A DNA stretch of 64,000 bases from Anaerolineales bacterium UBA5195 (GTDB lineage: Bacteria > Chloroflexota > Anaerolineae > Anaerolineales > Villigracilaceae). The stretch spans positions 47,664 to 111,663 of the forward strand of contig DHVZ01000027.1 in assembly GCA_002412925.1 (NCBI GenBank), in the 5' to 3' direction. The notes under the pieces are model-generated. The model worked only from the letters and a program-made list of their open reading frames with translations. It did not search any database and was not told where the DNA came from. Made by a program: the position numbers and the translations under genes. Below, one piece after another: positions 1 through 6,816 of this stretch (position 1 is the first letter of the stretch; every line of letters begins with the position of its first letter).

Positions 1-506
1 GTATAAATATCGGGGGCGAACTGGACCAACGCGCGCTGGTTTTCTGAGAAGTATGCGCCCATTTCCGTATAAGCCTGATCAAGCATGGACTGCCAGCCGC
101 GCCCGACCAGGATCAGCGGCCTCCGGTGGATTGCATCCACGATCATCAGGTTCCACATCAAGCCGATTTCGGTCAATGTGCCGGGGCCGCCAGGCAGGGC
201 GATGGCGGCGTCGCAACCGGAGATCAGCCCATCCAGGCGCTCTTGCAGGGTTTTGAATTTACGTTCTTCCTTGACCCAGACGTTCACCCCGATCCCGCGC
301 CAGCGTTCGATCTCCTCGCAGGTCACGCCGATGACGTGACCGCCAGCTTCATTTGCGCCCTTCGAGGCAGCTTCCATGGTTCCGATGTAGCCGCCAGTTA
401 GCACGGCATAGCCCGCCTTGGCCAGTAATTTGCCGAGTTGGTAGGCATCTGTGTAAGCAGCCTCGCCTTCTTTGGGTTGTGAACCACCAAAAATAGTGAT
501 GTTCAT
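1..506 (-). CDS. LOG-family (lysine decarboxylase-like) protein, 3' end cut by window edge
   Basis: Reverse-strand reading from an ATG at 506 gives 168 codons before the window ends, so the C-terminus is missing. The N-terminal Rossmann-type fold shows GGYIGTME near residue 38 and the family signature PGGPGTLTE near residue 105, the nucleotide/phosphoribose-binding loop of LOG and TIGR00730 proteins. Characterised relatives are cytosolic phosphoribohydrolases that release a base from a nucleoside 5'-monophosphate; many bacterial members are of unknown substrate. It lies 31 bp downstream of the MazG-like gene on the same strand, so the two may be co-transcribed and share a nucleotide-housekeeping role. 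Family assignment is firm; substrate is not determinable here. Confidence 0.85.
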   Translation of the reverse strand, partial: MNITIFGGSQPKEGEAAYTDAYQLGKLLAKAGYAVLTGGYIGTMEAASKGANEAGGHVIGVTCEEIERWRGIGVNVWVKEERKFKTLQERLDGLISGCDAAIALPGGPGTLTEIGLMWNLMIVDAIHRRPLILVGRGWQSMLDQAYTEMGAYFSENQRALVQFAPDIY

Positions 507-537
507 CGTTTTTCTACCTGTTTACTCGTTTGCTTAC

Positions 538-864
538 CTACTTTTTTCTCTCAACATCCCATTCGCGCTGCGCATTGACTTCAAGTTTCTTCAAGACAGC
601 CTGTTCCAGATCGATATCCGAAACTGAGGCGAGTTGCAGCAGGTAGAGTGTTACGTCGGCCAGTTCGCTGGCCAGTTCTTCTTTATTCTTTGGCTCGTCG
701 CGCCACTGGAAATGTTCCAGGATTTCGGCTGCTTCGAGCGAAAGCGAAATTGCCAGGTTGCGTGGTGTTTGCGGACGGAGACTGTTGGCCTCGTACCAGC
801 CCTTTGAGCGGACAAAGCGGTGCATCTCTGCGGTCAGTTCATGGATATTCATCGCGGTGCTCAT
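538..864 (-). CDS. MazG-like nucleotide pyrophosphohydrolase
   Basis: A 108-residue all-alpha NTP pyrophosphohydrolase of the MazG/RS21-C6 (dCTPase-like) type. The metal-binding helices are visible: EAAEILEHFQW around residues 44-54 and ELASELADVTLY around 64-75, the usual ExxE...ExxD arrangement. Such enzymes hydrolyse non-canonical or excess (d)NTPs to the monophosphate plus PPi in the cytosol. The ATG at 864 follows an AGGA-like motif; a second ATG four codons later is possible. The gene is preceded by a small leader ORF and an intrinsic terminator with a competing antiterminator (933-1041), suggesting attenuation. A dispersed palindromic repeat (867-917) occupies the stretch directly upstream. 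Confidence 0.88.
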   Translation of the reverse strand: MSTAMNIHELTAEMHRFVRSKGWYEANSLRPQTPRNLAISLSLEAAEILEHFQWRDEPKNKEELASELADVTLYLLQLASVSDIDLEQAVLKKLEVNAQREWDVERKK

Positions 865-866
865 CT

Positions 867-917
867 AATTCTCGTCCTGAGCGGAGCGTTTTCCGACATA
901 GTCGAAGGGCGAGAATT
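867..917. repeat. Dispersed TCCTGAGC/GTCGAAGG-type palindromic repeat
   Basis: Eight-base outer arms AATTCTCG (867-874) and CGAGAATT (910-917) enclose TCCTGAGCGGAGCG and AGTCGAAGGGC. The TCCTGAGC...GTCGAAGG core is a repeat I recognise from many environmental bacterial genomes. It sits immediately ahead of the start codon of the MazG-like gene, so it lies in that gene's 5' untranslated region. Confidence 0.6.
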
Positions 918-932
918 GTTTCAAAAAATTCT

Positions 933-964
933 AATAAAAAACGGCTCCTCAGGTCTGGGAGCCG
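933..964 (-). terminator. Intrinsic terminator downstream of leader ORF (candidate attenuator)
   Basis: Reading the minus strand, CGGCTCC (964-958) pairs with GGAGCCG (948-942) across a 9-base loop, followed at once by TTTTTTATT. It lies 24 bases after the stop of the 17-codon leader ORF and about 70 bases before the MazG-like start. Bases 945-958 of this hairpin can alternatively pair with 992-1003 inside the leader ORF (7 bp plus 4 bp), which would dismantle the terminator. Confidence 0.75.
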
Positions 965-987
965 CCACTTTGCACGACGAAACAAAC

Positions 988-1041
988 CTATCCAGACCAG
1001 GAGGTTTTCTGTTTGGGTGCCGGGGACGGGTTCTTTAACAT
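988..1041 (-). CDS. Leader micro-ORF, 17 codons (MLKNPSPAPKQKTSWSG)
   Basis: The ATG at 1041 lies exactly six bases downstream of a perfect TATAAT (1053-1048), the same spacing found for six full-length genes in this window, so it is predicted to be translated from a leaderless transcript. The peptide is 17 residues and ends TSWSG before TAG at 990-988. Its last codons overlap the antiterminator strand (1003-992) that competes with the terminator at 933-964. This arrangement fits a translated leader that controls the downstream MazG-like gene. It is not a classical trp leader, since it has a single Trp codon and no trp genes follow. It could also be a stand-alone small protein whose mRNA ends at the terminator. 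Confidence 0.5.
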   Translation of the reverse strand: MLKNPSPAPKQKTSWSG

Positions 1042-1047
1042 GCGCGT

Positions 1048-1053
1048 ATTATA
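1048..1053 (-). promoter_or_regulatory. -10 box for leader ORF / MazG-like transcript
   Basis: A perfect TATAAT on the minus strand. The predicted transcription start falls on or next to the ATG of the leader micro-ORF. No convincing -35 box is seen 16-18 bases upstream. Confidence 0.55.
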
Positions 1054-1097
1054 CAACAGAAAATCACATTCGCGCCACTTATCTTTGCTATGCCCTT

Positions 1098-1151
1098 CCC
1101 GGTCACAAATTGCGTTTTCCAGCTTAATAAAAAACGCAATTTGTGACCGGG
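1098..1151. repeat. Perfect 21-bp inverted repeat between divergent promoters
   Basis: Arms 1098-1118 and 1131-1151 are perfectly complementary over 21 bp, with a 12-base loop (1119-1130). The arms begin CCCGGTCACAAATTGCG. The element lies between the minus-strand promoter (-10 at 1048-1053) and the plus-strand promoter (-10 at 1158-1163) and covers the -35 position of the latter. Neither strand has a T-run after the stem, so it is not an ordinary terminator. It may be an operator for a dimeric regulator, a cruciform-forming site or a small mobile palindrome. Confidence 0.85.
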
Positions 1152-1157
1152 GTATTA

Positions 1158-1163
1158 TATAAT
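1158..1163 (+). promoter_or_regulatory. -10 box giving a leaderless mRNA for the DHH-CBS-CCA gene
   Basis: TATAAT followed by six bases and then the ATG at 1170, so the expected start site coincides with the start codon. No ribosome-binding site precedes the ATG. Confidence 0.6.
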
Positions 1164-1169
1164 GGTTGT

Positions 1170-3854
1170 ATGCACCTGATCCTGACCCACGAACAGGCTG
1201 ATTTCGACGCTCTGGCTGCCCTCTTTGCCGCCTCGCTGCTGGATGGCGCCCTGCCTGTCCTGCCGCGCCGCACCAACCGCAATGTGCGTGCCTTTCTGAC
1301 GCTCTATGGGGCGGATTTTCCTTTCATCGACCCGCGCGACCTGCCGCCAGGTTCCATTGAGTCCGTCACGCTGGTGGATACTCAGTCACTGATTACTCTC
1401 AAGGGCATGGGCAAGGCGACCCGCATCCATGTCTTCGACCATCATCCTCCACGTCACCCTTCGAAAAACGCTGCTAAGGCCAATTGGAATGTGGTGACTT
1501 TTGACTTGGGCGCAACAACAACTTATTTTGCAGAGGTTCTGCGGGAGCACGGAGAGGCGCTGACGCCCATCCAGGCCACGCTTTTGCTGCTGGGTATTTA
1601 TGAAGACACCGGTACGCTGACTTATTCTCGCACCACGGCGCGCGATGTGCATGCCGCGGCCTGGCTGCTGGAGCAGGGCGCCGAACTACGCATTGTTACC
1701 GACTTCCTGAACCCGCCGCTGACCCTGGAACAGCGTGAAGTTTACGACCGCCTGGCGGCTGGGATTGAGACGCTCGATCTCAACGGGCATCGTATCATGC
1801 TGGCCTGTGGCGAGGCAGCCAACGTGACTGAGGAGATCTCCACGCTGGCACACAAACTCCGTGACTTGTTTGATCCGGATGCGCTCTTTGTGCTGGTGAA
1901 GACGGTCGAAGGAGTCCGTTTCGTGGCGCGCTCAACGACTGACCGGATCGATGTTTCCGTCATCGCTTCTCATTTTGGCGGCGGCGGGCACGACCGGGCG
2001 GCGGCGGCGCTGATTAAGCACGCAGATGGCGAAGTTGGCAATGAACCTCTGCTGCTTGATGAGGTTCGCAGTCAACTCCTCACCCTCCTTCCAAAACATG
2101 TCCGCGGAGCGGTGACGGTGGCGCAGTTGATGTCCAAGCGGCCACGTTTGCTGGCCGTGGATACGCCGGTGCAGGAAGCCGCCAAGTTGATGGCGCGCTA
2201 TGGCTACGAGGGCTTTCCGGTGGTTGATAACGATAAAGTGGTTGGCTTGCTCACACGCCGCGCCGTCGACCGTGCCGTCAGTCACCGGCTCAATCTGACC
2301 GCAGCCAGCCTGATGGAATCCGGCTCCGTGACGGTGCAGCCATCCGACTCGCTCCAGCGCCTGCAAGTAGTGATGACCGACAGCGGCTGGGGCCAGATCC
2401 CGGTTGTTGATCCCGAGACGCTCAAAATAGTGGGCATCGTCACCCGGACTGACGTGCTTAAGTCGCTTTCGCGCCGCCACCCACCTGCCGCGCAGCACCG
2501 CTCACTGACGGCGAAACTGCAAAAAGCCTTGCCGCCCGAACGGCTGGCGCTGATCCGCGCAGTGGCCGAGGAAACCGCCAGCGAACACCTGCCGGTCTAT
2601 ATCGTTGGCGGTTTTGTGCGCGACTTATTGCTTGAGCATCCAAGCCTTGATTTCGACATGGTTGTCGAGGGGGATGCGATTGCCCTGGCAAAATCGCTGG
2701 CGCAAAAATATGGAGGCAAGGTCACCAGCCATGCCCGCTTTGGCACCGCAAAATGGGATTTACGGGAGGCGGTCTTTGGTACTCGGGAATCGGGAATTGA
2801 GAATCGGGGCGATTCTCGAAGACCGAGTAGCGATTCCCAAATAACGATTCCCGATTTTCTCGATTTGATCTCTGCCCGCCAGGAATATTACGAACATCCC
2901 ACGGCCCTGCCGACTGTTGAACATGGCAGCATCAAGCTCGATCTGCATCGCCGCGATTTCACCATCAATACCCTGGCCCTGCGCCTCGACGGGCGGCATT
3001 TCGGCGAACTCCACGATTATTATGGCGGTCTGCCCGATCTCGAACGCCGTCTGGTCCGCGTTTTGCATTCGCTTTCTTTTGTCGATGACCCCACGCGCAT
3101 GTTACGTGCTGTCCGCTATGAACAGCGCTATGGCTTCCAGATCGAGCCGCGCACCTTGCAATTGATGGATGAGGCCCGCCCGCTGATGGCGCGTCTCTCG
3201 GGCGAACGCGTGCGCCACGAACTCGACCTGATCCTGAGTGAGCCAAGGGCTATTCCGATGCTGGCCCGGTTGGATGAGCTTGGTCTGCTGAAAGCGGTTA
3301 TAGAAATCCTGCCTTGGAGCGTGGAACTGCGTGGGCGGCTGGATTCTGCCCTGCGGCTGCCGCTTCCCTCTGATTGGGGGCTGAAGTCCCCCGCCTCCGG
3401 CAGCTCGTTAAGCGAGACCCTGGCCTACACTCTTTGGCTGCTCGACTTGCCCCTAAATGCCATCGATGCCCTGCATGAGCGTTTGCGCTTTCCGATGGGC
3501 ACGCTGAAAACCATCCGCGCCGCAGCGGAATTGCGCGCTGAACTGCCCGCTCTCAGGGGAGGCAAAGCCTCGCAATGGGTGGACAGGCTGGGGGGCGTCC
3601 CGCTCCTGGCCGTTTATGCGGTCTATCTCATCAGTGGGGAAAGGGCTCTTCAGGTGTACGCCACCCGCTGGCAGAACATCCACCCACAAACAACCGGCGA
3701 GACTCTCAAAGCGCGCGGCCTGACGCCCGGCCCGGCCTTCCAGCGCATCCTGGGCATCTTGCGCAGCGCCTGGCTGGATGGCGAAGTGACCTCGCTGGAA
3801 GCTGAGCTGGCTCTGCTGGAGAAACTGATGGAGGCATGGCAGGCAGAAAAATAG
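1170..3854 (+). CDS. DHH/DHHA1-CBS-CBS-CCA tRNA nucleotidyltransferase fusion
   Basis: This 894-residue protein joins a DHH phosphoesterase to a class II poly(A) polymerase/CCA transferase. Residues 1-290 hold the DHH motifs: DFDALAAL near 10, VDTQS near 68, FDHHPP at 89-94 and the DHHA1 motif FGGGGHDRAAAA near 269. Two CBS domains follow (about 313-430). The nucleotidyltransferase begins near 477 with GGFVRD, then DFDMVV (catalytic Asp pair) and RRDFTINTLAL. It should add CCA, or part of it, to tRNA 3' ends; the DHH part may be an RNA or oligonucleotide hydrolase, and the CBS pair an adenosine-ligand sensor. The ATG at 1170 is chosen because a TATAAT lies six bases before it. An in-frame palindromic insertion interrupts the transferase at about residues 537-562. 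Confidence 0.92.
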   Translation: MHLILTHEQADFDALAALFAASLLDGALPVLPRRTNRNVRAFLTLYGADFPFIDPRDLPPGSIESVTLVDTQSLITLKGMGKATRIHVFDHHPPRHPSKNAAKANWNVVTFDLGATTTYFAEVLREHGEALTPIQATLLLLGIYEDTGTLTYSRTTARDVHAAAWLLEQGAELRIVTDFLNPPLTLEQREVYDRLAAGIETLDLNGHRIMLACGEAANVTEEISTLAHKLRDLFDPDALFVLVKTVEGVRFVARSTTDRIDVSVIASHFGGGGHDRAAAALIKHADGEVGNEPLLLDEVRSQLLTLLPKHVRGAVTVAQLMSKRPRLLAVDTPVQEAAKLMARYGYEGFPVVDNDKVVGLLTRRAVDRAVSHRLNLTAASLMESGSVTVQPSDSLQRLQVVMTDSGWGQIPVVDPETLKIVGIVTRTDVLKSLSRRHPPAAQHRSLTAKLQKALPPERLALIRAVAEETASEHLPVYIVGGFVRDLLLEHPSLDFDMVVEGDAIALAKSLAQKYGGKVTSHARFGTAKWDLREAVFGTRESGIENRGDSRRPSSDSQITIPDFLDLISARQEYYEHPTALPTVEHGSIKLDLHRRDFTINTLALRLDGRHFGELHDYYGGLPDLERRLVRVLHSLSFVDDPTRMLRAVRYEQRYGFQIEPRTLQLMDEARPLMARLSGERVRHELDLILSEPRAIPMLARLDELGLLKAVIEILPWSVELRGRLDSALRLPLPSDWGLKSPASGSSLSETLAYTLWLLDLPLNAIDALHERLRFPMGTLKTIRAAAELRAELPALRGGKASQWVDRLGGVPLLAVYAVYLISGERALQVYATRWQNIHPQTTGETLKARGLTPGPAFQRILGILRSAWLDGEVTSLEAELALLEKLMEAWQAEK
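2779..2856 (+). repeat. In-frame palindromic insertion in the CCA transferase domain
   Basis: About 78 bases built of GGGAATCG/CGATTCCC units. The core hairpin is GAGAATCG facing CGATTCTC, flanked by ATCGGGAAT facing ATTCCCGAT. It encodes a low-complexity stretch rich in S, R, G and I between GTAKWDLREAV and DFLDLISARQEYYEHP, which lie close together in typical family members. The reading frame is preserved. Confidence 0.6.
3376..3392 (+). repeat. Short intragenic hairpin GGGGG-CTGAAGT-CCCCC
   Basis: Five-base GC arms around a seven-base loop inside the C-terminal part of the CCA transferase gene, encoding part of a loop-like SDWGLKSPASGSS segment. It resembles the other in-frame palindromes in the window but is short, so it may be chance. 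Confidence 0.3.
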
Positions 3855-3886
3855 GTTTTTCGTTCCCTATCCAGCGCTTTAGCCAT

Positions 3887-3892
3887 TATACT
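3887..3892 (+). promoter_or_regulatory. -10 box giving a leaderless mRNA for the DUF2726 gene
   Basis: TATACT followed by six bases (TAACCC) and the ATG at 3899. No ribosome-binding site is present. Confidence 0.5.
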
Positions 3893-3898
3893 TAACCC

Positions 3899-4477
3899 AT
3901 GACCCAGAGAACCGAAGCCCTTCCATACCGTCTGCGGCAGGAGTTCCTTTCGCCTGCCGAGATGGCTTTTTACCGCGTCCTGACCGAAATGGTCAGGGAC
4001 CACCTGTATATTTGCCCCAAAGTGGCCCTGCTGGATCTGTTCTTTGTGACGCGCCCGAACGAGAATGTGCAATTTGCAAACAAGTTGCAGCGTAAGAATA
4101 TTGACTTCCTGCTTTTGCGTCGGGACAACCTGAAACCGACTCTCGCAGTTGAGTTGGACTATCCCAAGCAGGCGGCTCATGGCCCAACGGATAATTTCCT
4201 GGATAATTTATTTGATTCTGCCGGGCTGCCGCTGGTGCATGTGGTTGTCCAGCAAACTTATGATATTTATTCGCTGGCCTCGCGTTTCCGCGAAGCGCGG
4301 GCGAAATATAACCAGGTTACCATCCCGCGCCAGACCGATTATTCACCCATTTGTCCACGCTGTGGAATTACGATGGTCTTGCGTTTCGATAAGGATGGCC
4401 CGCACAACGGACAGAAATACTATGGTTGCTTGAACTTTCCCGAATGCCAGGAAACCGTGGAATTGCCAAAGAATTGA
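3899..4477 (+). CDS. DUF2726 nuclease-like protein with C-terminal zinc ribbon
   Basis: A 192-residue protein. Residues 1-140 match the DUF2726 pattern: LSPAEMAFYRVL near 17, CPKVALLDLF near 39, RKNIDFLLL near 65 and AVELDYP near 80. This is a restriction-endonuclease-like fold in which the D and E residues would be the catalytic core. The C-terminus carries CPRCG (about 151-155) and YGCLNFPEC (about 174-182), a topoisomerase-type four-Cys zinc ribbon that usually binds nucleic acid. The role is unproven; DNA or RNA processing is a reasonable inference. A TATACT box six bases before the ATG predicts a leaderless transcript separate from the upstream gene. Confidence 0.8.
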   Translation: MTQRTEALPYRLRQEFLSPAEMAFYRVLTEMVRDHLYICPKVALLDLFFVTRPNENVQFANKLQRKNIDFLLLRRDNLKPTLAVELDYPKQAAHGPTDNFLDNLFDSAGLPLVHVVVQQTYDIYSLASRFREARAKYNQVTIPRQTDYSPICPRCGITMVLRFDKDGPHNGQKYYGCLNFPECQETVELPKN

Positions 4478-4549
4478 TTCAACTCACATGTATTTTTGTA
4501 GCGGCAGGGTTTCTAGTATTGCGTGTATACAAAAAGGGAGCAGAAACAT

Positions 4550-4954
4550 ATGATTACCTGGGACGAGTCTATGAGCACGGGTGTCCCGCTGATCGATGCC
4601 CAGCATAAAATGCTTTTCCAAAAATTCAACGAATTCTCAGAGGCGATTTCGGATGTAACCTCACGGGAAGCTGCGGCTGAAACCCTGGATTTCCTGCAGT
4701 TCTATGCCACCTGGCACTTTCGAAGGGAGGAGAAGTGCATGGACGAATATCAGTGCCCGGTTGCTGCGCAGAATAAACAGGCTCATGCCGAATTCCTGGC
4801 CACTTTCGATGGCTTTTACGAAAAATGGCAAAATGGGACGATCACCCCGGAATTAGTGCGCGAGACTCACCGGGAATTGGAAAGCTGGCTGGTTAATCAT
4901 ATCGGCCACACTGACACCCAACTTCGTCAATGTGTTGAAAAAGGTATTGGCTAA
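4550..4954 (+). CDS. Bacteriohemerythrin
   Basis: A 134-residue four-helix di-iron protein. Visible ligands are H19 (AQHKML), H56 and E60 (WHFRREE), H79, H117 and D122 (WLVNHIGHTD). The usual first His of the HxxxH pair on the third helix is Asn75 here, so one of the five canonical His ligands appears to be missing. Family members bind O2 reversibly or act as oxygen/iron sensors in the cytosol. I chose the ATG at 4550 over an upstream GTG because GGGAG lies 12 bases before it and the family starts with ITWDES. It is followed after 3 bp by the phosphatase gene, so the two are likely co-transcribed. Confidence 0.9.
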   Translation: MITWDESMSTGVPLIDAQHKMLFQKFNEFSEAISDVTSREAAAETLDFLQFYATWHFRREEKCMDEYQCPVAAQNKQAHAEFLATFDGFYEKWQNGTITPELVRETHRELESWLVNHIGHTDTQLRQCVEKGIG

Positions 4955-4957
4955 CGA

Positions 4958-5749
4958 ATGAACCTCAAACCGTACCTCGATTTCACCACTGACATTGCTT
5001 ATCGCGCTGGACGTATCACGCTTGGCTATTTTAATGTAGGGGTGCGCCCTGACTACAAGGCGGATGATACCCCCGTTACCGCCGCCGACCGCGCGGCTGA
5101 AACGTTTATCCGTGGCGAGATCGAAAAAGCGTATCCTGCTCACGCCATTCTGGGCGAGGAGTTTGGCGAAAGCCTGCGTTTGCCCGGTTCGGAAGCCGCT
5201 CCCGCCTCGGCTTCCTGCCGCTGGATCATCGATCCCATCGACGGCACCAAATCTTTTATGCGCGGTGTGCCGCTCTACGGGGTGCTGATCGGATTGGAAA
5301 TTGAAGGCATTGTCCGCGTGGGAGCGGCTTATTTCCCTGGAACCGACGAAATGCTCTGCGCCGCTGAGGGTGAGGGCGCCTGGTGGAATGGCCGCCGCGC
5401 GTACGTTTCGCAAGAGACTTCACTTAAGCGGGCCTGTGTTTGTTATACGAGTCTCCACGGTTTTGAGCAGAACAACCGCGCCGCAGCCTGGGAGCGGATT
5501 CAAAAAGCTGCCTATATGGTCCGCGGCTGGAGCGATGCCTACGGCTACCTGGCTGTCGCCACCGGGCGCGCTGAAGCGATGCTCGACCCGGCCATGAAAG
5601 TTTGGGATTGTGGTCCGTTCCCGGTCATTTTCAAGGAAGCGGGCGGCTATTTCGGCAGTTGGGATGGGCGCGAGGGGCATCTACATGAAGAAGCCCTGGC
5701 CTGCAACCCTGCGCTTTTGCCGGAGATGCTTGCGTTGATCAAGGGCTGA
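4958..5749 (+). CDS. Inositol monophosphatase / histidinol-phosphatase family enzyme
   Basis: A 263-residue FIG-superfamily phosphatase. Mg2+-binding motifs are intact: GEEFGE (about 67-72), DPIDGTKSF (about 91-99) and WDCGPFPVIFKEAGG (about 212-226). Members hydrolyse small phosphate esters such as inositol monophosphate, histidinol phosphate or PAP. Sequence alone does not fix the substrate; the DPIDGTKSF form is common in HisN-type histidinol-phosphatases. It directly follows the hemerythrin gene. An eight-base GGAAGCCG/CGGCTTCC palindrome (5191-5215) encodes an extra SEAAPASAS segment between the first two motifs. Confidence 0.87.
   Translation: MNLKPYLDFTTDIAYRAGRITLGYFNVGVRPDYKADDTPVTAADRAAETFIRGEIEKAYPAHAILGEEFGESLRLPGSEAAPASASCRWIIDPIDGTKSFMRGVPLYGVLIGLEIEGIVRVGAAYFPGTDEMLCAAEGEGAWWNGRRAYVSQETSLKRACVCYTSLHGFEQNNRAAAWERIQKAAYMVRGWSDAYGYLAVATGRAEAMLDPAMKVWDCGPFPVIFKEAGGYFGSWDGREGHLHEEALACNPALLPEMLALIKG
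5191..5215 (+). repeat. In-frame palindrome inside the phosphatase gene
   Basis: Arms 5191-5198 and 5208-5215 are perfectly complementary around a nine-base loop. The encoded segment separates GEEFGE from DPIDGT by more residues than I expect for the family, which suggests an in-frame insertion. Confidence 0.45.
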
Positions 5750-5779
5750 AGTTACCTTATTGCTGGAACTTGGTTCATG

Positions 5780-5813
5780 CAGAAGCCCTCAGTCAAAACG
5801 CTGAGGGCTTCTG
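5780..5813. terminator. Bidirectional hairpin between convergent genes
   Basis: Perfect 13-bp arms (5780-5792 and 5801-5813) around an 8-base loop, placed between the phosphatase gene and the convergent NAD(P)-binding protein gene. The T-tract is weak on both strands. Confidence 0.7.
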
Positions 5814-5825
5814 ATTTGCCAAAGA

Positions 5826-6728
5826 CTATTGGTAATGCCGGGCCAGCTCGGATGCGTATTGCTTCCCAACCGAAGCTTTGTTTGCCTCCAGCCAATCGGC
5901 CAGACGGGTTTTGGCGCGCGCCGGTTCAGACGAAACCAAAAGACCCGCCATCAAGCCATCCACTTCGTCCTGGGTCAGAACCACGTCACCCACCCAGGCG
6001 CTGATGATTTTCGAAGCAGTCAACGCCAGGCTTGCGGGGACAGCGACCAGGGGCTTCGGGTAGCCAATGGTTTTCCCGATTAAACGGGTCATTTCTTTGA
6101 ATGAGAAAATGTCCGGGCCAACGGCATCCCAGAGCAGGTTTTTGTTCACCGAGCCGGCTTCAACAGCTAGCTCCGCCAGATCGTCCACGAAAATAGGCTG
6201 CAGGCGATAACTTCCGTCGCCAGGCAGGGCAAAAGCGGGGAAGCGCCGCAGCAGCCAGGCGATGTTGTTGATCAGGATATCTTCCGCGCCGAACAGCACT
6301 GTCGGGCGCAGGATGGCGTACGACAGCCCCGATGCGCGTACCGCTTGCTCGTTGAGCGCCTTCCCGTGGAAATAAGGCAGGGGCGAATCTGCTGATGGAT
6401 TGGTAATGCTGATGTGAACAATTCGCCGCACGCCCGCTTCTATCGCCGCGTTGACCAGTGTTTGCGTGTTTTCCACGGCGCGCGCCTGGGTGTTGACGCC
6501 GTGGTCAAAGCGCACCCAATAGGTGTTGTAAAGCGTCTCCACCCCGGCCAGCGAGCGCCCCAGACTGGCTTCGTCAAAATCCAACGGGAAGGCTTTCACT
6601 TTGTCGCCGAAGGGGTCAGGGCGGTTTGGATGACCCGTCAGCGTGATGACTTCGTTTCCCTGGGCCAACAGGCGGCGGGTGATGTACTTGCCTGAATACG
6701 AATAAGAACCCGTGACTGCAATTTTCAT
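5826..6728 (-). CDS. NmrA/NDUFA9-like NAD(P)-binding protein
   Basis: A 300-residue atypical short-chain dehydrogenase. The N-terminus has MKIAVTGSYSYSGKYI, the TGxxGxxG-type dinucleotide loop, and later IVHISITNP, YFHGKALNE (YxxxK-like) and RPTVLFG. Relatives are complex I assembly factors (NDUFA9), NmrA-type redox sensors or NAD-dependent epimerases; which one applies is not clear. I use the ATG at 6728 because AAAGGAAAAC precedes it. The gene lies 88 bp downstream of a GbsR-type regulator on the same strand and may be its target. Confidence 0.78.
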   Translation of the reverse strand: MKIAVTGSYSYSGKYITRRLLAQGNEVITLTGHPNRPDPFGDKVKAFPLDFDEASLGRSLAGVETLYNTYWVRFDHGVNTQARAVENTQTLVNAAIEAGVRRIVHISITNPSADSPLPYFHGKALNEQAVRASGLSYAILRPTVLFGAEDILINNIAWLLRRFPAFALPGDGSYRLQPIFVDDLAELAVEAGSVNKNLLWDAVGPDIFSFKEMTRLIGKTIGYPKPLVAVPASLALTASKIISAWVGDVVLTQDEVDGLMAGLLVSSEPARAKTRLADWLEANKASVGKQYASELARHYQ

Positions 6729-6816
6729 GTTTTCCTTTTCTGCCGATTTTGGCAACATTAAAGATACCGGCGGCGTTTGCCTCGGTTTGACTGTGCGGGA
6801 GCGCTCAGGCGCGCCC

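Noticed and set aside
988..1041. Classical trp-operon leader peptide
   Set aside because: Only one Trp codon is present and no tryptophan genes follow; kept as a general attenuator candidate.
933..1053. Small SRP RNA, 6S RNA or a T-box in this leader
   Set aside because: The SRP core GGTC...GGAAGC...AGC pattern, a 6S-like long bulged stem and a T-box AGGGTGG motif are all missing.
1098..1151. Intrinsic terminator
   Set aside because: No T-run follows the stem on either strand, and the flanking genes diverge so there is nothing to terminate.
1932..2498. 188-codon antisense ORF inside the CCA fusion gene
   Set aside because: Shadow frame; composition and lack of motifs fit antisense of the CBS region.
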